A DNA stretch of 64,000 nucleotides from Grimontia sedimenti (GCF_011045095.1 NZ_JAALDL010000002.1:124001-188000); one strand, 5' to 3'. Shown: positions 27,461 through 38,767, counted from the stretch's first letter. A program made the numbers and translations. Notes: generated by a model from the sequence alone, not told the origin.

Positions 27461-28297
27461 ATGACAACCGTATATGGAATTGAGTTCGACTATGTGAAGT
27501 TTGGTACAGAAGATGATGACACCCTAAACGGTGACAATGGCAATGGATTTATTAATGGCTTCAACGGCGCCGATACCATCATTGGCTTTGGTGGTGGCGA
27601 TCTGATCCTGGGTGATGATATCCCTCTTGAAGACTATGTTGATGTCGACAGCCAGGCATTTGAAGACACAGTGTCGACGCTTTATCAGTCTATTCAGGAA
27701 GAAGATTTTTCGTGGACATCACCTTCAGACGTAGAGTACGCATTAGCAGGAATTCAAGATTTTCTTGTTGAGAATCAGGATTTCCTTACCCTGCTTGCAA
27801 CGCAGGGAGACGACGACACTCTTATTGGTGGTGCAGGTAACGACATTCTCTATGGTGGTGCTGGCAATGATGTCGTTCGGGGTGGAACAGGCCAAGATAT
27901 TTTAATTGGTTTAGCTGGGGATAATGCGCTTCTTGGCGGTGATGGTGATGATGTTATTGTCGGTGGTATTGGAAATGACCGTTTGTTTGGTAATACCGGC
28001 AATGACTACTTGATTGGTACCAGTGGTTCAGATTTTTATTTTGGCGGAGATGGTGCGGATTACTTTGTCTTCACTACTTTACTCGACGGGGCGGTCAGTG
28101 AAGACCGTATCGTAGACTTCGAGCAAGGTATTGATAAAGTGGTGCTGTTTAATGTCGCCAGTAATTTTGAAGATTTGACGATAACTCAACGCGGTCCAAC
28201 TGTTGAGCTCCAAATCGGTGAAGACCACTCCATAGTTTTCAACAATTCACGTCTGGATGAATTTTCAAGTGATGATTTTATGTTCTACAACGTCTAA
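27461..28297 (+). CDS. short RTX (calcium-binding nonapeptide) protein
   Basis: 278 residues, acidic, without a classical signal peptide. There are GGxGxDxLx nonapeptide repeats at about 15-52 and, in a longer block, 120-200 (GGAGNDILYGGAGNDVVRGG..., GGDGDDVIVGG), split by a helical insert of about 65 residues. The final 75 residues (DGADYFVFTT... DRIVDFEQGIDKV) resemble the C-terminal secretion-signal region of RTX proteins exported by type I secretion. CAGGAG precedes ATG. No HlyB/HlyD/TolC-type genes are adjacent. No enzymatic domain is present, so its role outside the cell is unknown. Confidence 0.85.
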   Translation: MTTVYGIEFDYVKFGTEDDDTLNGDNGNGFINGFNGADTIIGFGGGDLILGDDIPLEDYVDVDSQAFEDTVSTLYQSIQEEDFSWTSPSDVEYALAGIQDFLVENQDFLTLLATQGDDDTLIGGAGNDILYGGAGNDVVRGGTGQDILIGLAGDNALLGGDGDDVIVGGIGNDRLFGNTGNDYLIGTSGSDFYFGGDGADYFVFTTLLDGAVSEDRIVDFEQGIDKVVLFNVASNFEDLTITQRGPTVELQIGEDHSIVFNNSRLDEFSSDDFMFYNV

Positions 28298-28628
28298 ATA
28301 ACGTTAAACAGGCAAACGCCTGCGTCTACGACTTTAGGATAATGTCTTTATAGTGAGAACATAAGTCCCTAGGAATTATGGAGAAATAGATCGCACTGAG
28401 TCCGAAATCAGTTTTGTAGTGCGGTCGTCTGCCAATACTACCTTGCGCGCCTGATGGCGCGTATTTTTTATTCCTCACCGACATATTTTTTCTCTCTCCC
28501 CGAGCAACATTTCATTGGTTGTTACCGACACCTTGCATTGGGAGAATCTCACTGCACGATAAGGTCAGTAGGTTATTACCCTAGCAAGATCACCACTTGA
28601 CTGGGTAAATTCAAACAAGGAGAAAATA
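28298..28628. other. intergenic region with a possible small RNA
   Basis: About 330 bases. After a CAGGC-AAAC-GCCTG hairpin (28310-28323), the stretch about 28384-28470 contains CGCACT...AGTGCG as a long-range stem and ends in a rho-independent terminator unrelated to any open frame. This layout would fit a small RNA, but I cannot identify a firm promoter. The rest is the osmC upstream region. Confidence 0.35.
28444..28470 (+). terminator. rho-independent terminator without an adjacent gene
   Basis: Stem GCGCGCC-TGAT-GGCGCGT followed by ATTTTTTATT, 150 bases after the RTX gene stop and 160 before osmC. Confidence 0.8.
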
Positions 28629-29042
28629 ATGCCAACACAAAAAGCCAATGCAGTATGGGAAGGTACCTTAAAGTCAGGTAAAGGCGTGATGAAATACGGT
28701 GATGTTACTGGGCCGTTTACTTTCGCTTCCCGATTTGAACATGGTGAAGGGACCAACCCTGAAGAACTGATAGGTGCAGCTCACGCTGGATGCTACTCCA
28801 TGTTTCTTTCTGCCCTGCTATCGGAAAAAGGCTTGGTTCCAACCATTTCTACACAGGCCAAAGTTCACCTAGGTGATGACGATGGTCCAAAAATCACGCT
28901 TATTGAATTGGAATCTGAAGTGTCTGCTGATGGCCTGGAAGAAAGCTTACTTCAAGAGTTAGGCTCACTTGCCAAGCAGAAATGTCCTGTATCCCGCCTT
29001 GTGACTGGCGCTGAAGTGACACTTCAATTAACCCTCGTTTAA
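28629..29042 (+). CDS. osmC: OsmC family organic-hydroperoxide reductase
   Basis: 137 residues, the usual size. The pattern matches E. coli OsmC: KANAVWEGTLKSGKG, RFEHGEGTNPEELIGAAHAG-C (peroxidatic Cys) and KCPVSRL (resolving Cys). OsmC reduces organic hydroperoxides in the cytoplasm and is typically stationary-phase or osmotically induced. AAGGAG lies 8 bases before the ATG. Single gene closed by a strong terminator. Confidence 0.93.
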   Translation: MPTQKANAVWEGTLKSGKGVMKYGDVTGPFTFASRFEHGEGTNPEELIGAAHAGCYSMFLSALLSEKGLVPTISTQAKVHLGDDDGPKITLIELESEVSADGLEESLLQELGSLAKQKCPVSRLVTGAEVTLQLTLV

Positions 29043-29048
29043 CCCTAC

Positions 29049-29087
29049 AGACGCTCCTTAGACGACTCATTGAGGAGCGTCTTTTTA
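29049..29087 (+). terminator. terminator after osmC
   Basis: Stem AGACGCTCCT / AGGAGCGTCT with a 14-base loop, followed by TTTT. Confidence 0.9.
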
Positions 29088-29170
29088 ACCCGCATTGTAA
29101 ATACGGTTTACATCACGTTTCTTTGTCGCGTACTCTTTGATTAGACAAAAGATCAGGAGATACGACGGCT

Positions 29171-29620
29171 ATGTTTTCAAAACTGTCTTCGATTCTAAAA
29201 GAAGTATTTTCGGAAGAAGGTGGTAGCGCCACTTCAAATGAAATGCGCTACCAGCGAGCAATGGCAGGCTTGCTCTGCGAAGTCGCGGGCGCTGATCATC
29301 AACTCGATCCTCGAGAGGAAACAGCCAAAGTCAGCCTACTCTGCTCATTACTGGATGTTGATGAAAAGGAAGCCAGCCTCTTGGTAGAGGAAGCCCGAGG
29401 AGATAGCGAACACTCAGTGTCGCTTTATGACTACACGGACAAGTTGCGTAAATTAGAACAAAGCCAACGCTACAACTTGGTCAAGGCGATGTGGGAAGTG
29501 GCGTATGCAGATGGTGAACTGGACCCACTGGAGGACTCAGTGATCCGCAAAACCGCAGAGCTTTTGTATTTGGATCATGCTTTGTTTATCAAAGCCAAGT
29601 TAGAGGTCATCAAAGAATAG
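29171..29620 (+). CDS. TerB-like (tellurite-resistance-type) protein
   Basis: 149 residues. The TerB fold is recognisable as two repeated helical units with acidic metal-binding spots: AGLLCEVAGADHQLDPREE near residue 40 and MWEVAYADGELDPLEDSVI near residue 115 (A-D-x-x-(L)-D-P-x-E). It lacks the other ter genes, so tellurite resistance should not be assumed; TerB-like proteins are common stand-alone cytoplasmic proteins. AGGAGA precedes the ATG. Confidence 0.85.
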   Translation: MFSKLSSILKEVFSEEGGSATSNEMRYQRAMAGLLCEVAGADHQLDPREETAKVSLLCSLLDVDEKEASLLVEEARGDSEHSVSLYDYTDKLRKLEQSQRYNLVKAMWEVAYADGELDPLEDSVIRKTAELLYLDHALFIKAKLEVIKE

Positions 29621-29628
29621 TTAAGCTC

Positions 29629-30486
29629 CTAACTTCCCGACATGCATGAGGCATATTCATGTCCAAACGTGGAGATCGTACTTGTTGTCCCAGAAGTTAG
29701 TGAGATGTCGACATAATCCTTTCCTGATTGCGTCGATGTGAAATAGTAATAGAACCCTGGCCATCCGTACCCCGTCCACAAGTTGCCCAAATCAGTGAAC
29801 AAGCCACTTAACTCTGTCGACGTTGGCATTCGCCAGTTGCTTCTGCCCGCAAAGTTGAGGTCGTTAAGGTGGGTACACCAATCTTCGTTCACGAACCACT
29901 TGAATCGGATAAAAATGCCATTATTTGGCCCAAAGGATCCATCTTCTAAGTAGCTATGATGTAACTGCTCAAAATTAACAGTCCTCGCTACCTCATAGCT
30001 GGGGGTCGATGTAAACCAGTTTCCCCCCGAATCCTCAGCAATCTTTACACATGCGCCAATGGCATTGGCCGGATCGGAATCATTTACCGCGGTAGAATAT
30101 TCACTGCCATAACTATGTCCACAGACAATTGACGTAGGTACGGTTAAGGAGGCTTCACTGCTGCTTACACCATCGAGTGAGGCGGATATATTCGTCGATC
30201 CTGCGCTTAAAGGAGATACTCTCCCAGCGGCATCAATGGTGGCAACGCTATTGGCAGAGGTATCCCAACTAACGGAAGAAGTAATGTCGGACTCAGAGCC
30301 ATCACTATATCTGCCCACCGCTCTGAACTGGAGGCTGGTGAATACTGTGGAGGATGGTGCAGAAATGTCTATGTGGGCGAGTTTTGGCGTTTGATCAACC
30401 ACCTGTTGAACCACGGTTTCGTCATTACAGCCCGCGATAAACACGCTAAGAAAAACAAAAGATAACAAGGGTGCCTTTAAATACAT
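29629..30486 (-). CDS. lipoprotein with Ig-like (Big_2) and DUF1566-like domains
   Basis: 285 residues from ATG at 30486, with AGGAG 7 bases upstream. The lipobox VFIAGC places the lipidated Cys near residue 20. Residues about 38-118 form a Big_2 Ig-like domain (LAHIDISAP... SVATIDAAGRVSPLSAGSTNISAS). The C-terminal half has RSNWRMPTSTELSGLF, the WRLPT-type motif of DUF1566/Lcl domains found in surface proteins. It is convergent with the TerB-like gene, with 8 bases between stops. The role is probably surface structure or adhesion; no enzyme motif is seen. Confidence 0.78.
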   Translation of the reverse strand: MYLKAPLLSFVFLSVFIAGCNDETVVQQVVDQTPKLAHIDISAPSSTVFTSLQFRAVGRYSDGSESDITSSVSWDTSANSVATIDAAGRVSPLSAGSTNISASLDGVSSSEASLTVPTSIVCGHSYGSEYSTAVNDSDPANAIGACVKIAEDSGGNWFTSTPSYEVARTVNFEQLHHSYLEDGSFGPNNGIFIRFKWFVNEDWCTHLNDLNFAGRSNWRMPTSTELSGLFTDLGNLWTGYGWPGFYYYFTSTQSGKDYVDISLTSGTTSTISTFGHEYASCMSGS

Positions 30487-30587
30487 CAGCACAACTCCTA
30501 AAACTTACAGGTACAACGCTCATTTATGAGACGCTTTAAGTATTAGACGTTACTGATGGATTTGTCAGGCAGTATCTAAATTTTAGG

Positions 30588-31343
30588 TTATTGATTCAAT
30601 ATCAGAATTTGCCCATCAACGTCGACTCGACGCAATTGAGCGCCAAATGTATCTTCCAAAGTGCTTACATCCATCACTTCGGCTGGTGCGCCTTGAGTAA
30701 CGATATGACCGTTCTTCAGAAGCACAACACGGTCTGCGTCCGACAAGGTACGATTGATATCGTGGTTGGACATCACGACCGCAATCCCCTTATCTGCAAT
30801 CTTTCTGACTATTTTGTACATGACGCTCTGCTGCGCAATGTCTAACGCAGTGGCGGGCTCATCCAGAATTAACAGCTTGCCATCGGGATTGATATCCGGC
30901 CAGATTTGTAAACATACGCCAGCGAGTCGAACACGTTGCCATTCACCACCAGAGAGCTGTTCCGTGCTGCGGTTTAGCTTGTCTGATACCCCCAACACTT
31001 CGCAAACCTCAATAACAGCGCGCTCCGCTGATGATGGAGCGAGCTGTGGGATGGCTGACAAACTCAGGTTTAGGTATTGATAAACACCAATAGCAAAAGC
31101 GGGCTTCTGTTGCTGGTTAAGATAAGCACGCTGGCGTGCGAGAGACATGCTGTCAATTTTTCGCATATTCTTGCCATTCAGCTCAATATCACCCTGCCCT
31201 TCAATTAAACCGGATAGGAGTTCGAGGAGTGTACTTTTCCCGCTACCATTAGCCCCTAATAGATGAACAATTTCTCCCTTTTCGGCTCGGAAGTTAAGCG
31301 GTAACAGGCGCGTCCCCAACGCAATGTTTCTTGCAATGATCAT
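30588..31343 (-). CDS. btuD: vitamin B12 ABC transporter ATP-binding protein BtuD
   Basis: 251 residues with Walker [10 protein letters not shown] (about residue 32), signature LSGGEWQR and Walker [13 protein letters not shown]. BtuD powers cobalamin import through the inner membrane with BtuC and the periplasmic BtuF. Its ATG overlaps the btuC stop (ATGA), so the two are coupled. The location after ihfA-astE-btuC matches the enterobacterial ihfA-btuC-btuD order. No B12 riboswitch was recognised upstream of the pair. Confidence 0.92.
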   Translation of the reverse strand: MIIARNIALGTRLLPLNFRAEKGEIVHLLGANGSGKSTLLELLSGLIEGQGDIELNGKNMRKIDSMSLARQRAYLNQQQKPAFAIGVYQYLNLSLSAIPQLAPSSAERAVIEVCEVLGVSDKLNRSTEQLSGGEWQRVRLAGVCLQIWPDINPDGKLLILDEPATALDIAQQSVMYKIVRKIADKGIAVVMSNHDINRTLSDADRVVLLKNGHIVTQGAPAEVMDVSTLEDTFGAQLRRVDVDGQILILNQ

Positions 31344-32325
31344 ATGCGCCTCAATAGCATCCAGATAAACAGAGGGGCGCCAATAGTCGTTGTTACGGCG
31401 CCCACGGGTAGCTCAGCTTCGGCGATTGCCATTCGGCCTATTGTGTCAGCAATTAACATCAAAGCGGCGCCGGAAATGGCAGCAAGTGGAAGCAGGAATT
31501 TGTTTTCCGTTCCCAGCCAAAGACGCAGAAAGTGCGGCACGACAAGACCAACAAAACCTATCACGCCAGCCATCGCCACGGATGCCCCAACCAGAAGGCT
31601 TACTAAAAGGATCAAACGCCATCTTAAGCCGTCTGTATCCAGACCCAGTTGCTTTGCCTGCATTTCACCAAGCATCATCAAATCAAGCTTTTTACCCTGC
31701 AAACAGAGCCAGATAAGTGCAGGGACAACAATGATAGTCAATGTCAGTTGGGGCCAGTGAACACCTGACAAACTTCCCATCAACCAATACATCAACTGAC
31801 GTAAGTTAAGATCGGAACTGAAGTAAAACGCCCAAGTGACAATCGCACCAGACAAAATCCCGAGCGCGACGCCGACCAAAAGCAACCTTGCTGTCGACAT
31901 CGTCCGCTTTTTGGCCAACATGACCAAAATCGCCGTAAATGCCAATGCTCCCAACATGGCGGCACCCATTAACCCATAAGGCGTGGCCAGTGCAGGAAAG
32001 AGAAATAGCACAACAACTAAAGCAAGGCTGGCCCCGCCTGATATGCCCAACACCCCGGGCTCTGCCAGTGGATTACCAAGCAAGACTTGCAATACGCCAC
32101 CGGAAACAGCCAGCGAAGCACCTATGACAACCGCTGCGATAACACGCGGAACGCGCAATTCCACAAGGAGTTGCTGCTCGAGTGGAGAACTGACAAAAAA
32201 GGAGATATCCAGATTTCACCAACGGACAAGGAAACGAACGCACTAACCGTGAGAAGGCAAAGAGAAATGATAAGTGCGGCATGCCAGCGCCTTTCCCGAC
32301 GCTGGACAAGTTGAAGTAAATGCAT
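31340..32325 (-). pseudogene. btuC: vitamin B12 ABC transporter permease BtuC, interrupted by a one-base deletion
   Basis: The N-terminal frame (32325 down to about 32200) encodes MHLLQLVQRRERRWHAALII... [10 protein letters not shown], then leaves frame. The other frame resumes with [20 protein letters not shown] and runs as a full BtuC/FecCD permease to WMLLRRI. Seven T instead of six in the coding-sense run (plus-strand A6 at 32195-32200) would join them into about 328 residues, the normal BtuC length (326 in E. coli). As written, the only start for the long frame is internal and would lose the first membrane helix. The change may be an assembly error, a true null, or correctable by slippage on the T-run. 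Confidence 0.85.
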
Positions 32326-32388
32326 GGTTTTCGGGTTTTAATCGCGATTGCCGCCAACCATACATAGAACAGATGAAAATGAAAAGCG

Positions 32389-33438
32389 CTAACTGAAGGC
32401 GACAGGCCCCGGATCGCGTTCCACATTGACGTAGAGCGGTTTAGAAAGATCAGGTTCAAACGGTTGAACTAATAGTGCTGCACGCTGCCCTATCGCTACC
32501 TTTGAATTTGGAAACACCACCGCCTCACCGCCAGCGATCGCTGAATAAAGGGTACCGTTTTCCTCTGCTAACTGCGCCCCTTCTACAAAATAGGTAAAGT
32601 TTGCTGCATCATCACTGAATGCCAGATTAAAAGCGGCATCTGTTTTGGTGATCGTTCGCGTCACTTTATAAATTGAGAAGCTTTTCACAGCAGAAGGTTC
32701 AGGCAAAGCCTTACCACACATTAATGCAACTAAAGCGTCTCGTAGTGGCACAAATTCGTCCATGTTGTTTTCATACAGACGAGCTACCCGCCCCATCTCA
32801 AATGTCGCTGCCAATGCGCCAAATTTTTCCGCACTGAACCAGCTAAATGTCGATGATGGTGTACGGCTAAACATAACTGCATCCATGTGAGACGCTTTTA
32901 GGAAGTTGACCAGCGGTCTGATATCTGTGGCTTTCGACGAAGCTGGTACAACACCAAACATATAGTGCTGAGACGCTCTGATTGCGCTGTGCAGGTCAAA
33001 ATGCCAAGGCTCTTCACTACCCTTTTCAAAAAAAGACTGAACTTGCGCCTGTAGCTCATTGGCCATTTCACATTCTTTGTTTCTTTGAGGGTTTATACCC
33101 GCAAACAAACGATTGAGGTTTTCTTCTATAAAGCGTGTGTGTGCGTGAATGGCATCAGGATGGGCAATGATAAACAGTAAACGTGATGTAGGCACAAAGG
33201 CTTCATCTAAAACGCTGGAGACCAAGTCGTCGACCAGTTCGATAGGTGCGGTTTCATCACCATGAATACCTGAAGAGATCACAATGGCTTTATCAGCCAT
33301 TGGTGGCGTGATTTCAACAACACCAATTGCGTTGTGGCTGACGTTGACGCCATTAGAAAGGGTTATGCTGCTAGGGATGAAATTACTGGGTGGATATAAC
33401 GTGTGCTTTAGAAAGCCCCCGGAGAGTTGACTATCCAT
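32389..33438 (-). CDS. astE: succinylglutamate desuccinylase
   Basis: 349 residues from ATG at 33438, with AAGGA 9 bases upstream; a longer frame to 33513 lacks a ribosome site. The zinc carboxypeptidase-like AstE motifs are present: ISSGIHGDETAPIE (zinc His and Glu near residues 62-65), FIIAHPDAI, ENLNRLF and HFDLHSAIR (third zinc His). The enzyme releases succinate from N-succinylglutamate in the last step of the AST arginine degradation pathway. The other ast genes are not here; it stands alone between btuC and ihfA. Confidence 0.9.
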   Translation of the reverse strand: MDSQLSGGFLKHTLYPPSNFIPSSITLSNGVNVSHNAIGVVEITPPMADKAIVISSGIHGDETAPIELVDDLVSSVLDEAFVPTSRLLFIIAHPDAIHAHTRFIEENLNRLFAGINPQRNKECEMANELQAQVQSFFEKGSEEPWHFDLHSAIRASQHYMFGVVPASSKATDIRPLVNFLKASHMDAVMFSRTPSSTFSWFSAEKFGALAATFEMGRVARLYENNMDEFVPLRDALVALMCGKALPEPSAVKSFSIYKVTRTITKTDAAFNLAFSDDAANFTYFVEGAQLAEENGTLYSAIAGGEAVVFPNSKVAIGQRAALLVQPFEPDLSKPLYVNVERDPGPVAFS

Positions 33439-33582
33439 TTCAAGCTGTCCTTTTTGATTATTTTGTTTTATGTGTTCTTCTCGTATCTGACCCCCAATAT
33501 ACAAATTAAACACTCTGATAACAAACGCAATTATGCGCCTATATCGCCATGCGAAGATGCCAAAGCCCCTAACTTACAGGCA

Positions 33583-33612
33583 ATAAAAAACCGCGGTTAA
33601 ATAACCACGGTT
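33583..33612 (-). terminator. terminator after ihfA
   Basis: On the minus strand, AACCGTGGTTA-TTT-hairpin-AACCGCGGTT followed by TTTTATT, 25 bases after the ihfA stop. Confidence 0.85.
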
Positions 33613-33636
33613 CTTTGGAAAACTCTCGTACGACGA

Positions 33637-33933
33637 TTAATTGTCTACTTTGGCTTTTTCGACACGTGCCTTCAGTTTTTGGCCCGGACGGAACGTAACA
33701 ACGCGACGCGCCGTGATAGGAATATCTTCGCCCGTCTTTGGGTTACGGCCAGGACGTTCGTTCTTGTCACGAAGATCAAAATTTCCGAAGCCAGACAATT
33801 TGACTTGTTCGCCACTTTCTAACGCTTTACGAACTTCTTCGAAAAACGCTTCGACAGTTTCCTTGGCGTCCCGCTTGCTCATCCCGACGTTCTCAAACAG
33901 GTTCTCAGCCAAATCGGCCTTGGTGAGCGCCAT
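33637..33933 (-). CDS. ihfA: integration host factor subunit alpha
   Basis: 98 residues, canonical IHF-alpha: [20 protein letters not shown] at the start and the DNA-bending beta-arm with [14 protein letters not shown] (the intercalating proline) and [13 protein letters not shown]. It bends DNA as a heterodimer with IhfB, serving recombination, replication and transcription. In E. coli it follows pheT directly; here 410 bases and a terminator lie between, so it probably has its own promoter. Confidence 0.97.
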   Translation of the reverse strand: MALTKADLAENLFENVGMSKRDAKETVEAFFEEVRKALESGEQVKLSGFGNFDLRDKNERPGRNPKTGEDIPITARRVVTFRPGQKLKARVEKAKVDN

Positions 33934-34343
33934 AGGTCATTCCCTCAAGAAATGTTGAACACAAATGTGATACGTCGTATCTACACCACGATTGCACTGC
34001 GAAGAAATTATTCACTTGCTCCTTCGTCGGGCAGCATAATCTCCAGCAGCAACTATCGAACAGTGTAAGCCAACTGGCTGATTTGCGCCAACTTTTTTCC
34101 ATATCATTATTTAGAACAGTGCTCTGTTTATGAGCTTTTCATTCTCGAGTCATGCATAAAAAATGAGACACGATATTGTGAATATAGTCATTAAGTGATG
34201 TTTTTACTGAGGTTTTAATCGTTTGCAAGTCGAGACTTGTTAAGAATATGATAAAACATAGATTTATCAGAATGATACGTGTTAGAACTTTTAGACATAA
34301 AAAAAGCAGCCATCAGGCTGCTTTTTTATTAATAATTTTGTAA
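33934..34343. other. ihfA promoter region between pheT and ihfA
   Basis: 410 bases. It starts with the pheT terminator and is AT-rich afterwards. Two inverted repeats are visible: TGATAAA...TTTATCA (34249-34269) and CAAGTC-GA-GACTTG (34226-34239). They lie 290 bases or more upstream of the ihfA start and may be regulator sites. No gene. Confidence 0.5.
34298..34330 (-). terminator. terminator after pheT
   Basis: Stem AAAAAGCAGCC-ATCA-GGCTGCTTTTT, symmetric with T-runs on both strands, 14 bases after the pheT stop. Confidence 0.93.
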
Positions 34344-36734
34344 TTAGTCGCGAAGATGCGCGCCAAATTTCTCGCCAAGCAATTCGACAACCGATGCAAC
34401 CGCCTCAGAAATATCACTTTCTTCCAAGGTGCGCTCAGTAGATTGTAGGCTCAAAGCGATAGCCAAGCTCTTCTTGCCGTCTTCTACGCCCTTGCCCTTG
34501 TAAAGGTCAAACAGCTTAGAACCGGTGATCAGTGCATTATCGGTTTCCAAACAAGCACGAACCACAGCCTCTGACTCAACGTCGTCAGCAACAATCACAG
34601 CGATGTCACGGCGGTTAGCCGGGAACTTGGAGATAACAACCGCTTCTGGAATAACACGAGTGTTAATCGCTGACCATTCGATTTCGAATACGATGGTGCG
34701 GCCGTTCAGGCCAAACTTACGCTCAAGTTCTGGATGAACCGTACCGATGTAGCCCACGACTTTGCCGTCGACTTCAATTGCAGCTGATTGACCAGGGTGC
34801 AGTGCCGAATGCTTAGCAGCTTTAAAGCTGTAGTTCAGTTCGTTTGCAGTCAGCTCCAAAATCGCTTCGAGATCACCTTTCAAGTCGAAGAAATCGACGG
34901 TGTTTGTTGCGATGTCCCAGTGCTCTTCTGAACGAGGCCCTGCAATCACACCTGCCAACATCATTTCCTGACGCATGCCGTTTTCTGCGGATTGTTCAGG
35001 GATAAAACGAAGACCTGCTTCAAACAGACGAACACGTGGCTGCTGACGTTTCTGGTTGTAAGCAACGGTATTCAGTAAGCCAGTCCAAAGGCTCAGGCGC
35101 ATGGCTGACATGTCTGCTGAAATTGGGTTCGGCAGAATCAATGGCTCTACGTCTGGCACAATCAGTTTCTGTTGGTTTGGCTCAACAAAGCTATAAGTAA
35201 TCGCTTCGTGGTAACCACGGTCTACCAGCAGATCACGAACACGTTTCAGAGGCTGATTAGCTTCTTTGTGCTCGTTCATGTTTAGAGAGGCTACAGGCGC
35301 TTGGTTTGGAATGTTGTCGTAGCCATAGATACGGCCAACTTCTTCAATCAAATCTTGCTCAATCGCCATGTCGAAACGCCATGAAGGCGCTTTCGCAGTC
35401 CACCCTTGTTCAGTCGTTTCAACTTCGCAGCCCAGACGGCTCAGGATCTCTACCACATCTTCAGAAGAAATCTGGTGACCCAGCAAGTTGTCCAGCTTGG
35501 TACGACGCAATGCAATGTTGTTCGCTTTAGGCAGGTGCTCTTCAGACTCCTGACCTACGATTTCACCTGCTTCACCACCGCAGATATCGATAAGCAACTG
35601 AGTAGCACGCTCCATCGCGTAGTTTTGCAGCGTTGAATCAACACCACGCTCGAAGCGGTGTGAAGAATCAGTGTGAAGACCATAGCTACGTGCACGACCG
35701 CGGATTGCGTCTGGTGCAAAGAATGCTGCTTCCAACAGAACGTCAGTCGTGGTTTCTGCGTCCACACCTGAATCCTGACCACCAAAGATGCCAGCAATCG
35801 CCAGCGCCTTGTTGTGGTCTGCAATAACCAGCGTATTTTCGTTCAGCTCAGCTTCATTGCCGTCCAGCAGAACCAGTTTTTCACCTGGTTTCGCCATACG
35901 TGCAACGATGCCGCCTTCGATCTTCGCCAGATCGAAGGCGTGCATTGGCTGACCTTGCTCCAGCATCACGTAGTTAGTGATGTCGACGATTGGGTCGATA
36001 GAGCGGATACCGCTACGACGCAGTTTTTCCTGCATCCACAGTGGCGTAGCCGCTTTTACGTTAACGTTACGAACCACACGGCCTAGGTAACGTGGGCACG
36101 CGGCTGGGGCTTCGATGGCTACAGAGATTTTGTCGTCGATTGCCGGAGTGACTTTCTCGAACGCTGGCTGGCATACTTCAGCACGGTTCAGAACGCCCAC
36201 TTCACGTGCCAGACCTTTGATGCTCAGACAGTCTGCACGGTTTGCAGTCAGGTCTACATCGATAGTCACATCGTTTAGCTTCAGGAACTCGCGGAAATCA
36301 GTACCGATCACTGCATCCGCAGGCAGTTCCATGATGCCGTTTGACTCGACGTCGATACCCAGCTCAGAGAACGAACACAGCATGCCGTGAGATGGCTGAC
36401 CGCGCAGTTTCGCTTTCTTAATTTTGAAATCGCCTGGCAGCACAGCGCCAACGGTCGCTACTGCTACTTTCAGGCCAAGACGGCAATTTGGTGCACCACA
36501 AACGATGTCCAGCAGCTCTTCACCGCCAACGTTCACTTTAGTAACACGCAATTTGTCTGCATCAGGGTGCTGGCCGCACTCAACCACTTCACCAACAACA
36601 ACGCCGGTAAACTCACCTGCAACAGCTTCAATGTCGTCGACTTCCAGACCTGCCATGGTGATTTGGTGTGCCAGTTCTTCGCTGTTAACTGCAGGATTAA
36701 CCCACTCGCGAAGCCAGGATTCACTGAATTTCAT
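34344..36734 (-). CDS. pheT: phenylalanyl-tRNA synthetase beta subunit
   Basis: 796 residues (795 in E. coli). A tRNA-binding EMAP-like domain at the N terminus (about 40-150, [19 protein letters not shown]) is followed by B3/B4 editing domains, B5 and the FDX anticodon-binding domain at the C terminus ([15 protein letters not shown]). It forms the alpha2-beta2 PheRS that charges tRNA-Phe, with editing of mischarged tyrosine. It starts 19 bases after the pheS stop. Confidence 0.97.
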   Translation of the reverse strand: MKFSESWLREWVNPAVNSEELAHQITMAGLEVDDIEAVAGEFTGVVVGEVVECGQHPDADKLRVTKVNVGGEELLDIVCGAPNCRLGLKVAVATVGAVLPGDFKIKKAKLRGQPSHGMLCSFSELGIDVESNGIMELPADAVIGTDFREFLKLNDVTIDVDLTANRADCLSIKGLAREVGVLNRAEVCQPAFEKVTPAIDDKISVAIEAPAACPRYLGRVVRNVNVKAATPLWMQEKLRRSGIRSIDPIVDITNYVMLEQGQPMHAFDLAKIEGGIVARMAKPGEKLVLLDGNEAELNENTLVIADHNKALAIAGIFGGQDSGVDAETTTDVLLEAAFFAPDAIRGRARSYGLHTDSSHRFERGVDSTLQNYAMERATQLLIDICGGEAGEIVGQESEEHLPKANNIALRRTKLDNLLGHQISSEDVVEILSRLGCEVETTEQGWTAKAPSWRFDMAIEQDLIEEVGRIYGYDNIPNQAPVASLNMNEHKEANQPLKRVRDLLVDRGYHEAITYSFVEPNQQKLIVPDVEPLILPNPISADMSAMRLSLWTGLLNTVAYNQKRQQPRVRLFEAGLRFIPEQSAENGMRQEMMLAGVIAGPRSEEHWDIATNTVDFFDLKGDLEAILELTANELNYSFKAAKHSALHPGQSAAIEVDGKVVGYIGTVHPELERKFGLNGRTIVFEIEWSAINTRVIPEAVVISKFPANRRDIAVIVADDVESEAVVRACLETDNALITGSKLFDLYKGKGVEDGKKSLAIALSLQSTERTLEESDISEAVASVVELLGEKFGAHLRD

Positions 36735-36753
36735 TTATCAATTACCCCAATGC

Positions 36754-37884
<1,131 letters not shown>

Positions 37885-38044
37885 TTAAACCGCGCCTCAA
37901 ATCCAATCTGAAATACACGATAAGTGCTTGTCATGCTTATTTCATCGCCATATTTATTCATGAGATAGTGCTTTGTGGAGTGAGGTGGTGAATTGTTGAA
38001 ACTCAAGAGAAAAATTTTGCAGGTATACGGGCGAGAAACAGATA

Positions 38045-38076
38045 AGAAAAAGGGGAGCCGAAGCTCCCCTTTCTCA
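38045..38076 (-). terminator. terminator after rplT
   Basis: On the minus strand AAGGGGAGC-TTCG-GCTCCCCTT then TTTCTTATC, 25 bases after the rplT stop. A stable UUCG-type loop. Confidence 0.9.
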
Positions 38077-38097
38077 CAAAGTCTATTCTGTAATAAA

Positions 38098-38466
<369 letters not shown>

Positions 38467-38492
38467 CTAATTCGTTAAAAATACTAAGAAAA

Positions 38493-38687
38493 TTATGCGT
38501 ATGGAAGCATACGCGCAACTGCACCCATTTCGCACTTAGGCAGAATTGAGTTAGGACGCAGTTGACGTTTGTTCTTAGTAGTACGCTTAGTCAGGATGTG
38601 ACGCTTAGTTGCGTGCTTGAACTTGAAACCGCCACCAGTTTTCTTGAAACGCTTAGCAGCGCCTTTGTTTGCTTTCATCTTAGGCAT
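38493..38687 (-). CDS. rpmI: 50S ribosomal protein L35
   Basis: 64 residues from ATG at 38687 ([20 protein letters not shown]); a longer frame to 38807 runs back over infC and is not real. Standard L35 length. GGAG lies upstream. Its leader contains a stable hairpin (38742-38767) that may attenuate or take part in L20 control. Confidence 0.98.
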   Translation of the reverse strand: MPKMKANKGAAKRFKKTGGGFKFKHATKRHILTKRTTKNKRQLRPNSILPKCEMGAVARMLPYA

Positions 38688-38741
38688 GATGAATAACTCC
38701 GCATTGTATGCAATTAATAACAGTGTAATTTGGCGAACAAA

Positions 38742-38767
38742 GAGGCTATGCCCGAAGGCATAGCCTC
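38742..38767 (-). promoter_or_regulatory. hairpin in the infC-rpmI spacer (attenuator or L20 control element)
   Basis: Perfect 11-bp stem GAGGCTATGCC / GGCATAGCCTC with a TTCG loop on the minus strand, followed by TTTGTTCG. It looks like a weak terminator 20 bases after infC and upstream of rpmI, the region that in E. coli folds into the L20 repressor target. Confidence 0.65.

Noticed and set aside
29171-29620. Tellurite resistance determinant
   Set aside because: Only one TerB-like protein is present, without terC, terD or other ter genes.
31340-32164. A shorter but functional BtuC starting internally
   Set aside because: The missing first helix is encoded immediately upstream in another frame, so truncation by frameshift is the simpler reading.
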